Under the pieces are notes generated by a model. The model was not told the DNA's origin, did no database searches, and saw only the letters and a program-made list of their open reading frames with translations. 64,000 nucleotides of DNA, from positions 383,142-447,141 of the forward strand of contig VZTJ01004195.1 in assembly GCA_013397795.1 (NCBI GenBank). Reading direction: 5' to 3'. Shown here in pieces: positions 1 through 11,599 of this stretch. The translations under genes were made by a program, and so were the position numbers. This DNA comes from Orthonyx spaldingii (Eukaryota > Chordata > Aves > Passeriformes > Orthonychidae). Position 1 is the first letter of the stretch. Each line of letters starts with the position of its first letter.

Positions 1-1085
1 ACTCCAAATGGGATTAGCTGCATGCTGTTGGACTATAAAGACAGCTACAGCCTGGAGAGACGCAGCAGCAGCAAAATCTGGAGCTGCTGAGAAAGTGTGG
101 AGCCATATGGAGCTGCTTGGAATTCCTGGAGCCGCCAGAACTGCCGGGGTTACGTGCAACTAAACTGCGGGACATGTGGAGCTACTGAATGGGCGGCAGA
201 AACATGGCCAACAACTTCCCAGCATGAAATTTGAACGGGATCAACTTTCCAGCACTGCAAAATTCCATGGAAGTTTTGAACTGGTAAAAACTTTTTAACA
301 ATGGTGTTGTGGGCAATAGGTTTTTCTTCTTTTGTTTTCCTTTTGGTCAGAGAAGAGAAAGAAATGAGAGCACGTGAGAAAGACAACATGGTGGACACCA
401 GGGTCGGTAAAGAGAGAGGGAGAAGAGGGGGTCTAAACGTTAGAGCTGGGTTTTCCTTCTGCAAGCTGTGGTAAAGACTATAGTGAAACAGCCTCCCTAT
501 AATTCATGGAGTGCATGGGGATCACCCGCGGCCCCTGGGAAAAAGTGCTCACGATGGAGTGAGTGGATGCTAAAAAGCTGTAATCTAGTGGAAAATTCAG
601 AGAGAGAAGACCCTTGCTTCCAGAGATAAAGGGAACCCTTGCTTCCAACCTAGAATAGCGTATCCTTAAAATATTATACCCCATGAACTAAATGACCCAT
701 GGAAAACAGTTTTGGGAAGACTGTTTTACCAGTGGGAGGGCATTGTGTGGCAGCAGGTTGGGCGGGCTGCTACTTTGTAAAAATTAAAACCATGCTGAAG
801 AAACTTGTAAAAAACTGTACCCTGTAAAGAGGACCCCATAGTACAACGAAGAAAATATCTTGCATGCTTTGTTCAGTGAGAAAGATGGGAAGGTTGGGAG
901 GAGGGAAGAAAGGTGTTTTAAAAACTTATTCTACTGTTTATTATCTTCTTTTAATCCTGTTAATAAATTTATCTTATAGTTTTAAGCTGAGCCTTGTTCT
1001 TGCCTTAAAATATTTGTCCCACAATTTTTATTCTCAACTGTGAGCCCCTTAGATGATTTTCATGAGTTATTTTAAAACCACGGCA
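1..1085 (+). mobile_element. 3' part of a long non-coding LTR-type element (copy A)
   Basis: The sequence from the window edge to 1085 is the same family, in opposite orientation, as 30651-32353. Shared landmarks include the stretch around 655-780 (matching about 30960-31090), the AATAAA at 963-968 and the terminus ending CCACGGCA at 1085 (the other copy ends CCACGACA). The element is cut off on the left by the window; by comparison about 470 bases of its 5' end are missing. No reading frame of useful length or similarity is visible, so it is probably a non-autonomous LTR element or a very long solo LTR. The polyadenylation signal about 120 bases before the CA terminus fits an LTR R-U5 end. 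The name of the family is unknown to me. Confidence 0.65.
963..968 (+). promoter_or_regulatory. Polyadenylation signal of element copy A
   Basis: AATAAA lies about 120 bases before the CA terminus of the element. The inverted copy has the same signal at the equivalent place (30771-30776, minus), so it is a conserved part of this repeat family. Confidence 0.5.
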
Positions 1086-4000
1086 GTGTCCTTTGGTTTT
1101 CAGACACTGCAGTGTTTGTAATGCCATAAAGAACTTAAGAGACCTAAAATGGGACTTTAAGTTCATGCTGAATACTCCCCTACCTCAGCTCAGACCATCT
1201 ACAATTGTCCTGAGAAAAGATGTTAAAGGTTGTAGGAAGAGGTAACCTTTCTGACTCAAGCTCGTCTGTTAGCTCTACACAGGCTGATTGGAATATATCT
1301 CCTCAGGTTTTATTGTGAAGCATAAAAATTCAGAGCAACAGCATCACGTACAGGCTTTTGACATTTACTGTTTTCTTAATTGCATATTTGCCAGTATAGT
1401 CTACATATTCTCAGAATTTTTCTTATAAATTTGAAAAGTTCTAGATTTGAAAAAAATCCTGAAAGTTTTTTAATATATATAATGATCATCATACCTGCTT
1501 ATAAATTAATAACAATAAATATAACAATAAGTTATTAACAAAACATAACCTCCAATTGTCTATTACAATGTATTTTATTTATTTATTCAGTGTTCCTTTC
1601 CTATTCTTCTTTCCTTTTTTGTTTTATATTAGTCAGTGGGAGGGGTCAAGAGATGGGTTATGCCTAGTAGCTTCTCCTCTGCCATTTCCTGATTGAATTA
1701 GTTTAAATCTTGTAAACAAAATGTCCTGGCTGAGCAAATCTCCACTCTTGATAATGCACCAAGAAATTTACAAAGAGGCAAGATGTCAAAGACATATGAC
1801 TCATATAAGGGTAGCATTTCATTAAATCATACACAATTCAAATCTTTCTCAAGTAATAGCATTTTAAGGGTTTACACCCACAACAATGTCACTTTCACTA
1901 GTCTGCCCTTTTATGCTAACCCATAAGCTCTCAACTCACTTATCCTCCACCCCAAGACAGAGCTTGATATGTTCGAAGCTTTGCCTCACAAAAGAGGGCA
2001 ACTCCACCACTGTACCTTTCTGGTCATTCTCTCCTTAACAGCATATAGCCCTTGACAATATTCAGTCTGTTAGATAATGCAGTATTGTGCCATAAGATTG
2101 ATCAACTATCTGAACTCATTTGATGTGTGTAAGAGTCCAAAAGTTTCTGAACATGTTCTTTAGATATTTTTTAGACATGGGGGGCAAAATGTTTAATATA
2201 AAATTCAGCTATTTAAAGACAGTTGATGTCACACAGGCTTTCTGATTTAATAGAGTGATTAAAAATATACTGAAATCTCAAAAAAAAGGTAGGTTATGGC
2301 AAAATACAGCAGTTGCAATATACAGTTCAGTCACAACACCAATGTGATTCCCATTACTGGTCTCTGTGTCATGATGCTCAGTGTCCCCAGAAGGAAGGAA
2401 TAGAAGGGTTGATGCCAGCCCAAGCCTGCTGCTCTCTCAAAATTCATTTGCTGGTTGCCTGGTTTTAATAGTCTGGGTTGGGCTGAACAATTGTTCACTC
2501 TCCAAGTGCTGGTCTGGCTAAACTCGGGAAACATTGACATTCTTTTAATGAAATCAGGGACAAACATTTACACCACCAGTTCATAACTGTTTATCTAAAT
2601 CATAGGCCTTTGTGTGGCCTGTGTTCCCTTTGTGTTGAGATCAAGGTGAGTTTCCTTGCCATTGTAATGGTCCATCACACTCTGCATTATACCCAGAGCT
2701 CCACCCTTCCCCACCACTTCTGAGCCTTACTCTGTTTTAAGGATTTATTGATCTGCCACAATGTGAGTCTATCAGAGGAAATTGAAAAACACGATAAACT
2801 AAAATATAGAAATAGTATATAGAAAATTATAGAGAAATGTTTATCATGTAATCAGAGAAAAAATCACATTCAAAAAGAGAAAAATTAATGCATTATTAAT
2901 ATTCCTTCTTTTAAAAAATGTTTAAAGCTAATAAACTGGATCAAACCAAATGTTGGTTTCCAACGCAATACTGAACTTTTAAAACAATTTTAAAAAATAA
3001 ATGCAAAATAATCAAGGTCAGAGCAATGAAACTAAGTAATTTCAAACATGCAGGGAAAAATTGGAAAAAATGGTCAGTGAGAATTAGAATTAGGGAAAAT
3101 TAGGTTTTGGAATCAAGAGTTGTGGAATCATACCTGCTTCTCAGATTTGAAATGCTGAAAGCATATTTCTCTGTTGATCTGAGCATAGGTTCCTTCTTGG
3201 GCTCACTTAGTCCACACTGTCCCTTTTGTCAGGTGCTACTTATTTTTCCATTGGGTGATGGATTAGCCACATTAAGTTTATGGCTTTAAGCAACAGCTTT
3301 GTCCTGTTTATGCTTATAAGAGAAACATCAATCACATTCACCTCATAGCCCTGTAACTTCTACTCGTCTCACTAGCTTAGCACAAGTACGATGCAATTTG
3401 TAGAGACAGCTATTACTCCCAGTGGTGCCTTCCTATCACTGTGGTCTTTCCTGACCAACTTGAGAAATCTCATTGTGTGCACTGAACTCCACCATGCAAT
3501 AGGAAAAGCAAATTTTAGCAGCATCTATTATTGGGAAATTTGTAATTATTTCTTTGTTGAATGACAAAATATTCTTCACTTTTATATGTCTATAAAACAA
3601 TGTAATGAAAAGTGATACAGGAATTGTTCGCTCACAGGAGATGGCCTGCAATGACAAATGATAATTTTGTTGTTGTTGTTTATTTTATGCCTCTTAGTGT
3701 TCACATACTATCAAAGAATATTTCTCATATTATCATCTAACAAAAAAATCTACATACCTTTCTGTTTGCTGTCAAGAAAAGACAAAGAGCTGAAAGACTG
3801 AGATAATCTTATCTCTAGAAACAGAGATCAAACATAAAATCTGCTTATTTTATTTTAATCTGACGAAATGTTACTTGCATTGCTTGGGGAAAAAAAACCA
3901 AGAGCCAACTTCAAAGAAGATATATATGGGAATCTTCTGGAAAATCTATATTTTTTTAATGTGCATAATTACTTTGTATAGAAATATGTCATATCTGGTA

Positions 4001-4224
4001 CTGGAGTTGAGCTAGATATTATGTCCACTGGTCTGTCCTAATCTAATAAGCAGCTAAATTTGCCTTAGTTTTATTGTTTTCAATAGAATGGGGAGTTAAT
4101 CTTGATTGCTTTTCTTAGTTTACATTTTATTCAGGAATCATCTTTTGTCACCAAATCCATTAAAGAGAGAAATTGATAGTTTAGGGACCCATTTTTAAAA
4201 CTTTTAATTATTTAAAAAAAATAC
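1086..4224. other. AT-rich DNA, no gene seen
   Basis: This stretch holds only short, unsupported reading frames on both strands and no repeat family that I recognise. It begins with a small inverted repeat (1083-1090 with 1103-1110) at the edge of the preceding element. It is best described as intergenic or intronic single-copy DNA. Confidence 0.5.
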
Positions 4225-4378
4225 CAAAAAACGCTCAAACCCAAGACCAAACAAAAAACCAAACAACCAAATAACAACAGAACTCCCCCCAAACCCACAA
4301 AAAACTCCCCAAATGAGACCACAAGCAAACCCAAATCCAAAAATACACACATGCACGCACACACACACGCACACATAT
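4225..4378. repeat. A/C-rich low-complexity tract
   Basis: Almost only A and C on the plus strand, made of irregular units such as AAACC and ACAAAAAACC, ending in a short CA-type microsatellite around 4347-4375. The reading frame across it on the minus strand (rich in V, W, F, C) is a composition artefact. Confidence 0.75.
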
Positions 4379-4921
4379 AACCAACAATCTTAATGGAATA
4401 AACCAGAATTTTAGTTTATCTGCTAATAATTTCTTAACCTTAGTCGGACAACCTTTTGAAATGTAGAGATTGTACCCATTTGTTTTCTTTCGTTTCCATG
4501 ATGTCAAATTTTTTTCTGGGTTTTAGGTATATAAATAATTTTGAAAAAATGTTTATACAAGTTTTCTTATTTTTTTATATACCAGTTTTTTTGATGCCAG
4601 TCTGATACAACGTGTAGTCCATTTCAGCCTTACAAGACTCTATGCAACAACAGCTCAGAAAGTCACAGCCAAAAATGCTACCATAGGAAAAATAAGGATG
4701 ATTATTTGCTATGATTTATAAGCTCCTGTGTTCCATTCTGTTAACTTTGGCTCACTTTTTCATAGAAAATACCAGTACATTGTCCAGTTGTTAATTTTGT
4801 GTTCAGCATCATTCTCACAGATTCCTTACTTTGCACTTATTTCAGGATGTCTAATACCTTGAGATAGCTGTGTAGCCTCCCCTGCAGATTGTCGTCTGTA
4901 TCTTAAAAAGGAAGTTCTTAC

Positions 4922-5053
4922 CTGTCTCATTTTCACGTTCTTGGCTGACTTGGCACTTGGCAGGGAAGCCCATTTCTCCTTCCTCATGAAGGTCAATTCT
5001 TGTCTTGCTGGAGTAGCAACTGGAGACTTCATGGGCTTCAAGTCACTGCTCAT
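4922..5053 (-). CDS. Possible first coding exon or retained host exon
   Basis: Reading leftward from 5053, an ATG opens a 44-codon frame that ends at a textbook splice donor, CAG|GTAAGA, with the intron GT at 4921-4920. The ATG has A at -3, a favourable start context. The predicted peptide begins MSSDLKPMKSPVATPARQEL and is basic, polar and of normal composition, unlike the AT-rich noise frames nearby. I do not recognise the protein. A solo LTR in the same orientation ends 7 bases upstream of the ATG, separated only by its 6-bp target duplication plus one base. Before the LTR inserted, the sequence just upstream of the ATG carried an in-frame TGA a few codons away, which fits a true start codon or a non-coding leader there. 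It could be a first exon, an LTR-driven chimeric exon, a relic exon or chance. Confidence 0.28.
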
Positions 5054-5054
5054 G

Positions 5055-5060
5055 GTATGT
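5055..5060. repeat. Target-site duplication, left copy
   Basis: GTATGT directly abuts the TG end of the solo LTR and is repeated exactly at 5810-5815. Confidence 0.8.
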
Positions 5061-5308
5061 TGTCGCTGACCGCTTGACCGCCCGGCTGGTCAATGGGCGA
5101 CAGTGTCCTCGAGTGCCTGGAGAGCAGCTCTCACGCTGCACAGGCGTGTGCAGCGGAAAGGCAGCGCCTTTAGCCCTTGCGGGACAGCTCTGAGGGAGGT
5201 TGTTATCTCCAAAGCCCAGGCTGGGGCTGGCAGCAGCTGATGGCCCAAAAGCGACGCAGAGGCGACAAAGGAATGAAGGAGGACTCGTTTGTGGTGCAAA
5301 TCCCCGAG

Positions 5309-5314
5309 TTTATT
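5309..5314 (-). promoter_or_regulatory. Polyadenylation signal of the solo LTR
   Basis: AATAAA on the minus strand, downstream of the TATA-like box. In an LTR this marks the end of R. A transcript starting in this LTR would have to bypass it to reach the flanking exon-like sequence. Confidence 0.55.
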
Positions 5315-5394
5315 CCCTGCCCTGGAGGGGGCAGGAGAACTCACTGCGAAGACGGGAGCCACAAAACGAGCCCCGCAATGGCCATTACACGGGG

Positions 5395-5400
5395 TTATAA
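5395..5400 (-). promoter_or_regulatory. TATA-like box of the solo LTR
   Basis: TTATAA on the minus strand, about 410 bases into the LTR from its U3 end. Transcription would be expected to begin near 5370 and run leftward towards the ATG at 5053. Confidence 0.5.
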
Positions 5401-5768
5401 GGTAAGGGGAGAAGAAAGGGGCAGGAGAAAGGGAATGGACAAATGGGGTACATGAAGGGAGATTACAGCAACCAATAAACAGAACACGAAGGAGGGACAT
5501 ATTTGAATAAACCAATGGGGAGAACAGAACCACAGAACATTCCAGTGACATATGAATATTAAATCAACTGTATGAATATTTAAATCATTTGTGAGGGGAA
5601 AGGGGAGGGGACGGTGCCTTGATAGATAGCAACCCATGGCGGGAAACTGCCCCAACCTGCCTACCTCTCAGGACTCACTGTCCCAAGAGGTATCATCCAC
5701 CCAGTCCACTTGATCGTTGATCTCCACCGAAAAGGCAGGTTGAGCCGCAGTCTTGAATGCCATGGGCG

Positions 5769-5799
5769 ACCCAGCCGGTGGCAGAGCCACCGGCTGGGT
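5769..5799. repeat. Perfect 14-bp hairpin inside the LTR U3
   Basis: ACCCAGCCGGTGGC (5769-5782) is followed after a three-base loop by its exact reverse complement (5786-5799). It sits 10 bases inside the U3 end of the LTR. A role as protein-binding site or as a remnant of an internal duplication is possible; the sequence does not decide. Confidence 0.85.
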
Positions 5800-5809
5800 G
5801 ACCGCCACA

Positions 5810-5815
5810 GTATGT
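5810..5815. repeat. Target-site duplication, right copy
   Basis: GTATGT directly follows the CA end of the solo LTR and matches 5055-5060 exactly. Confidence 0.8.
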
Positions 5816-6890
5816 CATTTGAGAAGGGGCACAAATGGTACTTCATCTCAAGGAGACATCTGCCTTTGCTAAAACTGTGGTTTCTTATGTAACATATGGT
5901 CAGTATACAGAAGGAGTTTGATGCTTAGGGATATGAGCCTAGGACACTTGAAGTTATTTACGAATATTGAAATGATAGTCCTTTCTGACTCCTTGTGTAA
6001 AAGTATGACCCTCACATTGCTGCATTCTACCCCTGGAGGTGCAACCTTATGACAAGTTCAACCCCTGCCGCTTTTGTCCTGTACATTTAGATATGAAAAT
6101 CCATGCAAGAATCATGTTATAACTCATTTAATAATTACAGAGGGAAAAAGTAAAGAATTTAAAATAACTTCTAGAATGGTACTTTTGATTAAAATGTGGT
6201 AGACAAAAATTGTTGAGCACTGGCTGACTCCAGACAGGTGCTGGAAATCATCACAACAATGCAATTGCAAGGATGAAAGCAAAATGGGACATTTAAGCAA
6301 TGGGACATTAACATGCAAATCCTGAAGGGTGAATGCAACCTACTTTAACTACTGTGGGCAGAAAATGTATAAGCAAATTCCAAGGTAAAAGTACCATGTG
6401 AATACAAACTTTCAGTAAAAATACATTTTTTTTTCTTAATTAAATAGTAATTTATTGATTTCTAATCACATTTTTAGACAGCAAAAGTTAGGGAGTCCAA
6501 TATTATAGGTATAAACCCTCTATTCTTCATATCAGGAACTTTGTTTTCAAAACAAATAGTTTTAAAAATATTGAGGAGTTTAAAGAAAAGCAAAGAAAAT
6601 GTACCAAAATTGAAGGCCCACACAACTGTCTGATTCTGTTCAGTTGACAGCTGAACAGAAACTGCCTGTCCTTCAAGAATTCTGCTTACTGCTGTGTTTT
6701 GATTCTTCCTGTTTCCATATCAGTTAAAAAGAGGAAAGAAATTTGTTGACTTTTGTTTAAAGATGAAGGTGTTCTTGAGTCAATACAGAGATGTGAAATA
6801 ATGAAAGACTGATATTCTGAAATCTGACTGGGAAATTCCTGTTAAATCCTTTTTAAGCTTTTAAACATTATATATTATTCAAAAATATAC
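5816..6890. other. AT-rich DNA, no gene seen
   Basis: No supported gene or repeat. The first bases are the natural continuation of the sequence left of the solo LTR, before its insertion. Confidence 0.45.
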
Positions 6891-7119
6891 TGTGCTACGT
6901 TGGGGTAGCTGACCCCATCCCGGGACATTGGTGGGATAGCTCTGCTCTATGAAACCACCCCTTGGAAAGCAAATGGTTTCTCCCTAGGTTACCTTACCTG
7001 GATATGTTAATTCTCCTATATACATTAACCTTAACCTGTCCCCTGACCCTATCCCGCGCTCCTTCTGTATCCCCCCTCCCCCCTCTCCACCCCTGTGCCC
7101 CTGCCCTCTGGCTGGTGCC

Positions 7120-7125
7120 CTATAA
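7120..7125 (+). promoter_or_regulatory. TATA-like box of the class I solo LTR
   Basis: CTATAA followed about 55 bases later by AATAAA, the standard promoter-to-polyadenylation layout of a retroviral LTR. Confidence 0.5.
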
Positions 7126-7175
7126 CAAGGGTTTCACAAGGTCATTCGGCCTCTTTCGCCTCTGGACACCTTCAG

Positions 7176-7181
7176 AATAAA
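7176..7181 (+). promoter_or_regulatory. Polyadenylation signal of the class I solo LTR
   Basis: AATAAA just upstream of the GT/CT-rich U5 of the solo LTR. Confidence 0.5.
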
Positions 7182-8717
7182 GTGCTTCTGGAACTCCATG
7201 TGATTTGAGCCCTCTGTTTGAACCCTGGTAGCGGGGGAGGTGGATACATGCCAGAACACCGGCTGGGGTAGGGACAGGGCTGTCTGTGCAGTACCCAGCT
7301 GTACTGGCCAGAGTGGTCTTCTGAAGCCTCCTAGACACTCCTGGTATAAGCAGAAGCTTCCACCCACCCCACACCTCCCTTCAGGACTGCGTTACTGCAA
7401 TTGAAAGATTTTTGGATATTTTAGTGACTTCAATGATCCTGATTTTTTTCCTTTGTCACGTTGGTAACGTCTGCCCTGGAGTTTCAAGTACTACTGAGAA
7501 GAATTGCAACTTATGGACTAAAACTTGGTTTTCCTTTTGTTGTTCTTGTTGTTTTCTTTCCCTGAATATAATTTTTTTTTTTGAGTTGTAGAAGGCAGGT
7601 GTTTCCAAAAGGAAAGAATCTAATGAGAAAGCTCTAATTCAACACATTTCTCTGCTTTACAATTATGTCATTCTTTGAAAAGTTAGGCTTTATTAACATA
7701 ACTTCAATGTACTACATTCATTAAACTTTTAAATAAAAGTGAACATTTTTGTTTTTTAAAAAAAGAGTATTTTACTTCCCCGTAACCTGGAAAGATATTA
7801 TTTCCACCCTGAAAGGAATATGGAAATTATTTACAACACCTGTGGTGACATGGCATGTACACTTTAGGTGTGGCACTTTCGTACTAGTTAGAGATAGTCA
7901 GTGTTGAAATACATCCATCTATGATAAGAATTAACTGGAGTTAGCCCTAGAAATGATAACTTAAGAAGTGGTATAGTATTTACTGCTTTGTGAGAGAAAA
8001 AGATAGGACAATTTAATAGAAAGATGCATTCATGCAATAAATGAAGATGTTAAGGAAATCTTGCAGCAGATGAAGTTATTATTCACCTGACTGCTTTCTT
8101 CCTTCCAGATCAATGGAGATGCCATCAGACTACCAAACAGCTATTTTAAGTGCTGTAGATAAAATATTTTAGAGAGTTCAGTAATATTTTTCCTATCATC
8201 CTCATATGATATGGTTTTCTATTAAATCCTTTGGCTAACTAAAGATGAACATATACAACGTAAAATCTTGGTAAGGTTGTACAGGTTTTATATCACTTTA
8301 AGAAAACCCTGTTGACATTTGATAATTTGAAAGTAAATCCTAATGGATAATATCTACTAGTTATCATATGAACAATTCTGTTTCCAGGCAGGAACAGTTT
8401 GTTATCTGCCAAATTTCATTTCATGATTTCTACCTCCGAAAAGATGACAATAATTCAGAGTATCTGTCTGGATTATAGGTCTAATCTCTTTGTCTTTCAT
8501 TTCAATTAGTCTTCCTATTCTGAACAGCTATTGAAAGCTGTTGTTACTATTCATTCTTCTCCTCTCAGAGATTGTGAGTGACTTGATGGCCTGTTGAGTG
8601 ATGATTTCCCCTTCCACACTGTACTTCTGGTTTTGTTACCAATATTCTCTCATTTTGCCAGTTCTCCTAAAATTTGAGAAACTACTTATCTAAAGTCTTT
8701 GTTTCACATGGCTGTTA

Positions 8718-8793
8718 AAAAAGAAAAAAAGAAGCAACAGCAACAACAAAAAAACCCCCCCAAAAAAAAAAAAAGAAAAAAAAAGAAAAAAAA
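8718..8793. repeat. A-rich low-complexity tract
   Basis: Long runs of A broken by single G or C bases. Composition only; no unit structure. Confidence 0.8.
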
Positions 8794-9064
8794 GTTAGTC
8801 CAACCTTATAGCATGTATTCAGTGTATCAATACAAGAGGAAAAAATGGGATAAGAGAACAAGATTTTTTTTAAATTTGAAAAATTACTGGGACTTTTCAC
8901 AATTAGCTTCTGGGGATCAATTTTGCCAACAGAGTCCCTCTATTTTAGATATTTACTCTTCTGATCATATTATCAATTAAATGGTAGAGGATGCTAGTTT
9001 GATTTAAGAAATATTTGCATGCTCAGGTTATCTTACCATATCAAGATATGTTATCTTACCTTAC

Positions 9065-9103
9065 AAAAAAAAAAAAACAACAACAACAAAAAAACCCCAA
9101 ACA
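9065..9103. repeat. A/C-rich low-complexity tract
   Basis: A-run followed by AAC units and AAAAAAACCCC. Possibly an old retroposon tail; no body is recognisable beside it. Confidence 0.65.
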
Positions 9104-11599
9104 TTTATTGTATTTATAATGGAAAACGTTCCAGCAATGTTTTTCATGCTCCTTTGATATTCTTCTTTTGATACAGTGTAAAGAAATTCATATTTTCCTA
9201 TTTCCCTCCACAATTTCTTTCTTTCCTCCAATGTCTTCTTTCAATTTTCTATGGCAAAATGTATGTATAAATATGATTCTAACTTTAGCACCTTCATCAA
9301 AATGAACTATCAACACAGAATGAATAAGAAGGATAAATTATTAGTTGCATTAGAATTCAGGATGAAGAATTCAGAATTAAATTGGACTTTCATTTGAACA
9401 ATCAAGTATTTCAAAATATGACCTAAATTCAATTAATTATTGTTACTCAATAAACAGCAAGTGCTATAGAATCTGCATTGAATGCTTGGCAGTTTACAAT
9501 GACTCTACATCTCTGAAACATTGCTATGGACTACAGATATACTTAGGTTGATAAGTGAAAAAGGACAAATCTAGATATACTTTCAGGGCCTTCTCTTTTC
9601 AAATACTGTGAAAAAGAGATTTTCAAGAAGCCATTCCTGTTTTTTCCATTTTTTTAATCCAGCTTTGTCTTATGATAGGATTTATGCATGTTATGTGTAC
9701 AATAGAGAGTATTTAATGTCTCTGAGCAATATAAACTCAAGTAAATACTGCAAATCATGAAGTTAGAACATGTCTAAGAGAAACTGCATGTTCTAATAAG
9801 CATCACTTTCTAAACATATGCTTACTTCAGTATGAAGATGCATATTTTTGACTCTTTATGTTACATACTCTTATATCTGACATACTTTTTTTGTGATATC
9901 TCTTAATGTAGAATCAGGAAAAAAAGTAACATGACAGGGTTCTGATGCATTAAAAGTTAGAAACAACAAACAAGTCTTTTACAAATTTTACAAACAAATT
10001 ATACCAGTACAGACTAGGTAGTCAGAAACAAAGGTCAAAAATCAAGATACTTTTACTTACATGTTTAGTTCTGGTTTGATTTCTATTTTTTAGATGGCAA
10101 TTATCTGACTTATTTGTCAGTAACAGGCCAATATTTACTGTAAGTTACCAATTGATATAAACAGGAGTTGTAACGATAGGTAAAAGACAACAGGAATATA
10201 AGCAATTTAGTATTATCGGTTCATTTTCAGTTTCCTGTAAACACTTACAAGTGTTTAGGGTTAGGCAACATTTGTTCCTGGGCCCACATGTAGGCCTTAA
10301 ATTTTTATGAATGCTCACTCATCTTAATACTTCCATATTAATTCTTGTATGGTGATCTAGAAAGGTGTGCTTGGCTATGTAACTTGCAAAGACATCCAAA
10401 CAAAGTAGACAGTTTTACTTAAGAAAAGTCTTGTTATATGCAATTTATGTTAATAAGCAGAACAAAGTGTGATTTGCTACTAAAAAAAATTAAAATTGGA
10501 GGGAAGTCATATTTATTTTGTAGTTAGTTCACTGCTAAACAAGCTTTTACAGCTGTTCAAAAATAATATAGCAGATACTTTCAAATAAGTTAATTTTATT
10601 TAGCTGTCATGTTCTTACTGGAGATCTGCAAATTATTTCAAAAAGTAAAATACTGAACTAGTTGATAGACTTTTGTTTTAAATATACAACAAATCGTCTC
10701 ATTGACAAGAGTTGAAAACTTTATGCAGCTTTTGCTGGTTAAGAGAACTTTACCTTTGATTCTTGAGATAGTTCAATGAATGAGTTTTTTCTCTATTAAG
10801 AACTAAAACATCTTATTTCTGCTAAACTTGGTAAATTTACAAGCATTAGTAGCTATCAGATGTTAGGGTCATGTACATATTTGTATGCACACCTTATTCA
10901 GTTTTTCATGAGTTTGAACATAGGTTTTGTATAGCTGATGGACAAGGTTGTTTGTAAGAATTATGTTTTCTATTGGTAAAAACAATATTTTTCTTGACTT
11001 CAGGATGAGAATTTTTTTATCCATTGTATTGCAATTGTGTCCAGTTACTCAAAGCATTTCTAATGACAGTCAACAACCTTTCTTCCTTAACAGCAGTAAA
11101 CAAAGATGGATGCAAGTGAAGTCACTGGAACTTTTTGTTTCTTTTATGAAAGGAAAGGAAAATTATTTTCTTATGTCTAAGCTAAAGCTATATTCCCTGA
11201 ACTCTAGAGCTACAGTGTTGCTGCCTTCTAATTCCATAGCTGTGAGTGTGGAAAAATAATAATACAATCCTTTTCCCCCTGTTCTTTCAGATATTGTATT
11301 TCTGGCATTTATTACTGTTATGGTTCTGAGCCCTGCTGGAGATAAAATACTATGCAGCTGCCAGATTGTTTCATGCTGCATATTTGAGTCTGTTCTGATT
11401 CCAGTATTCCTGCCCTTGTTCAGTTTTATCAAAATTCGTTCATTGGTGCAAGTGCAACAATCAGAAGGATGTCAGATTCAGATCCCAGAACACTTTTGGT
11501 TAAGATTGATGCCCTAAGGCGTCACATGTAGGCATCATAGAAGAAGGAATACACAGTGTTAGATATTAGCATAATGCATTGCCTATTTTCACGCAAAGT

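Larger units (their letters stand above)
5061..5809 (-). mobile_element. Solo LTR, class II (ERVK-like), complete with 6-bp target duplication
   Basis: The 749-bp segment begins TGTCGCTGACC and ends GACCGCCACA, giving TG...CA ends with an imperfect inverted terminal repeat. It is flanked on both sides by GTATGT (5055-5060 and 5810-5815), a 6-bp target-site duplication typical of class II endogenous retroviruses. Read on the minus strand it has a TATA-like TTATAA (5400-5395) followed about 85 bases later by AATAAA (5314-5309), the expected U3-R-U5 order. No internal retroviral sequence remains, so it arose by recombination between two LTRs. It is much more GC- and CpG-rich than its surroundings, suggesting a fairly young insertion. 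Confidence 0.82.
6891..7373 (+). mobile_element. Solo LTR, probably class I (ERV1-like)
   Basis: The segment starts TGTGCTACGTTGGGG and ends CCCACCCCACA. It contains a C-rich U3, CTATAA at 7120-7125 and AATAAA at 7176-7181, about 55 bases apart, then a U5-like tail. This compact TATA-to-polyA arrangement is typical of gammaretrovirus-like LTRs. I could not find a matching target duplication, so the exact ends are uncertain. No internal viral sequence follows. Confidence 0.62.
7374..11529. other. AT-rich DNA with two A-rich tracts, no gene seen
   Basis: No supported coding region or recognised interspersed repeat. It includes a long A-rich tract at 8718-8793 (the lysine-rich frame across it is an artefact) and an A/C-rich tract at 9065-9103. 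A 103-codon open frame at 10948-11259 has the phenylalanine- and leucine-rich make-up expected by chance in AT-rich DNA. Confidence 0.5.

Noticed and set aside
4235..4507. Minus-strand frame rich in V, W, C and F that looks like a membrane protein
   Set aside because: It crosses an A/C-rich tract with a CA microsatellite; the hydrophobic appearance comes from base composition.
5661..5846. Minus-strand frame starting MKYHLCPFSND, upstream of the putative exon
   Set aside because: It runs from host flank into the LTR, so it did not exist before the insertion, and no splice acceptor supports it.
6020..6110. Short plus-strand piece resembling a zinc finger (CRFCPVHLDMKIHA)
   Set aside because: The spacing between the cysteines and the histidine is too short for a C2H2 finger, there is no second finger, and the frame is closed on both sides.
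8699..8980. Lysine-rich open frame of 93 codons
   Set aside because: It is the translation of an A-rich low-complexity tract followed by AT-rich DNA; no domain, splice site or codon pattern supports it.
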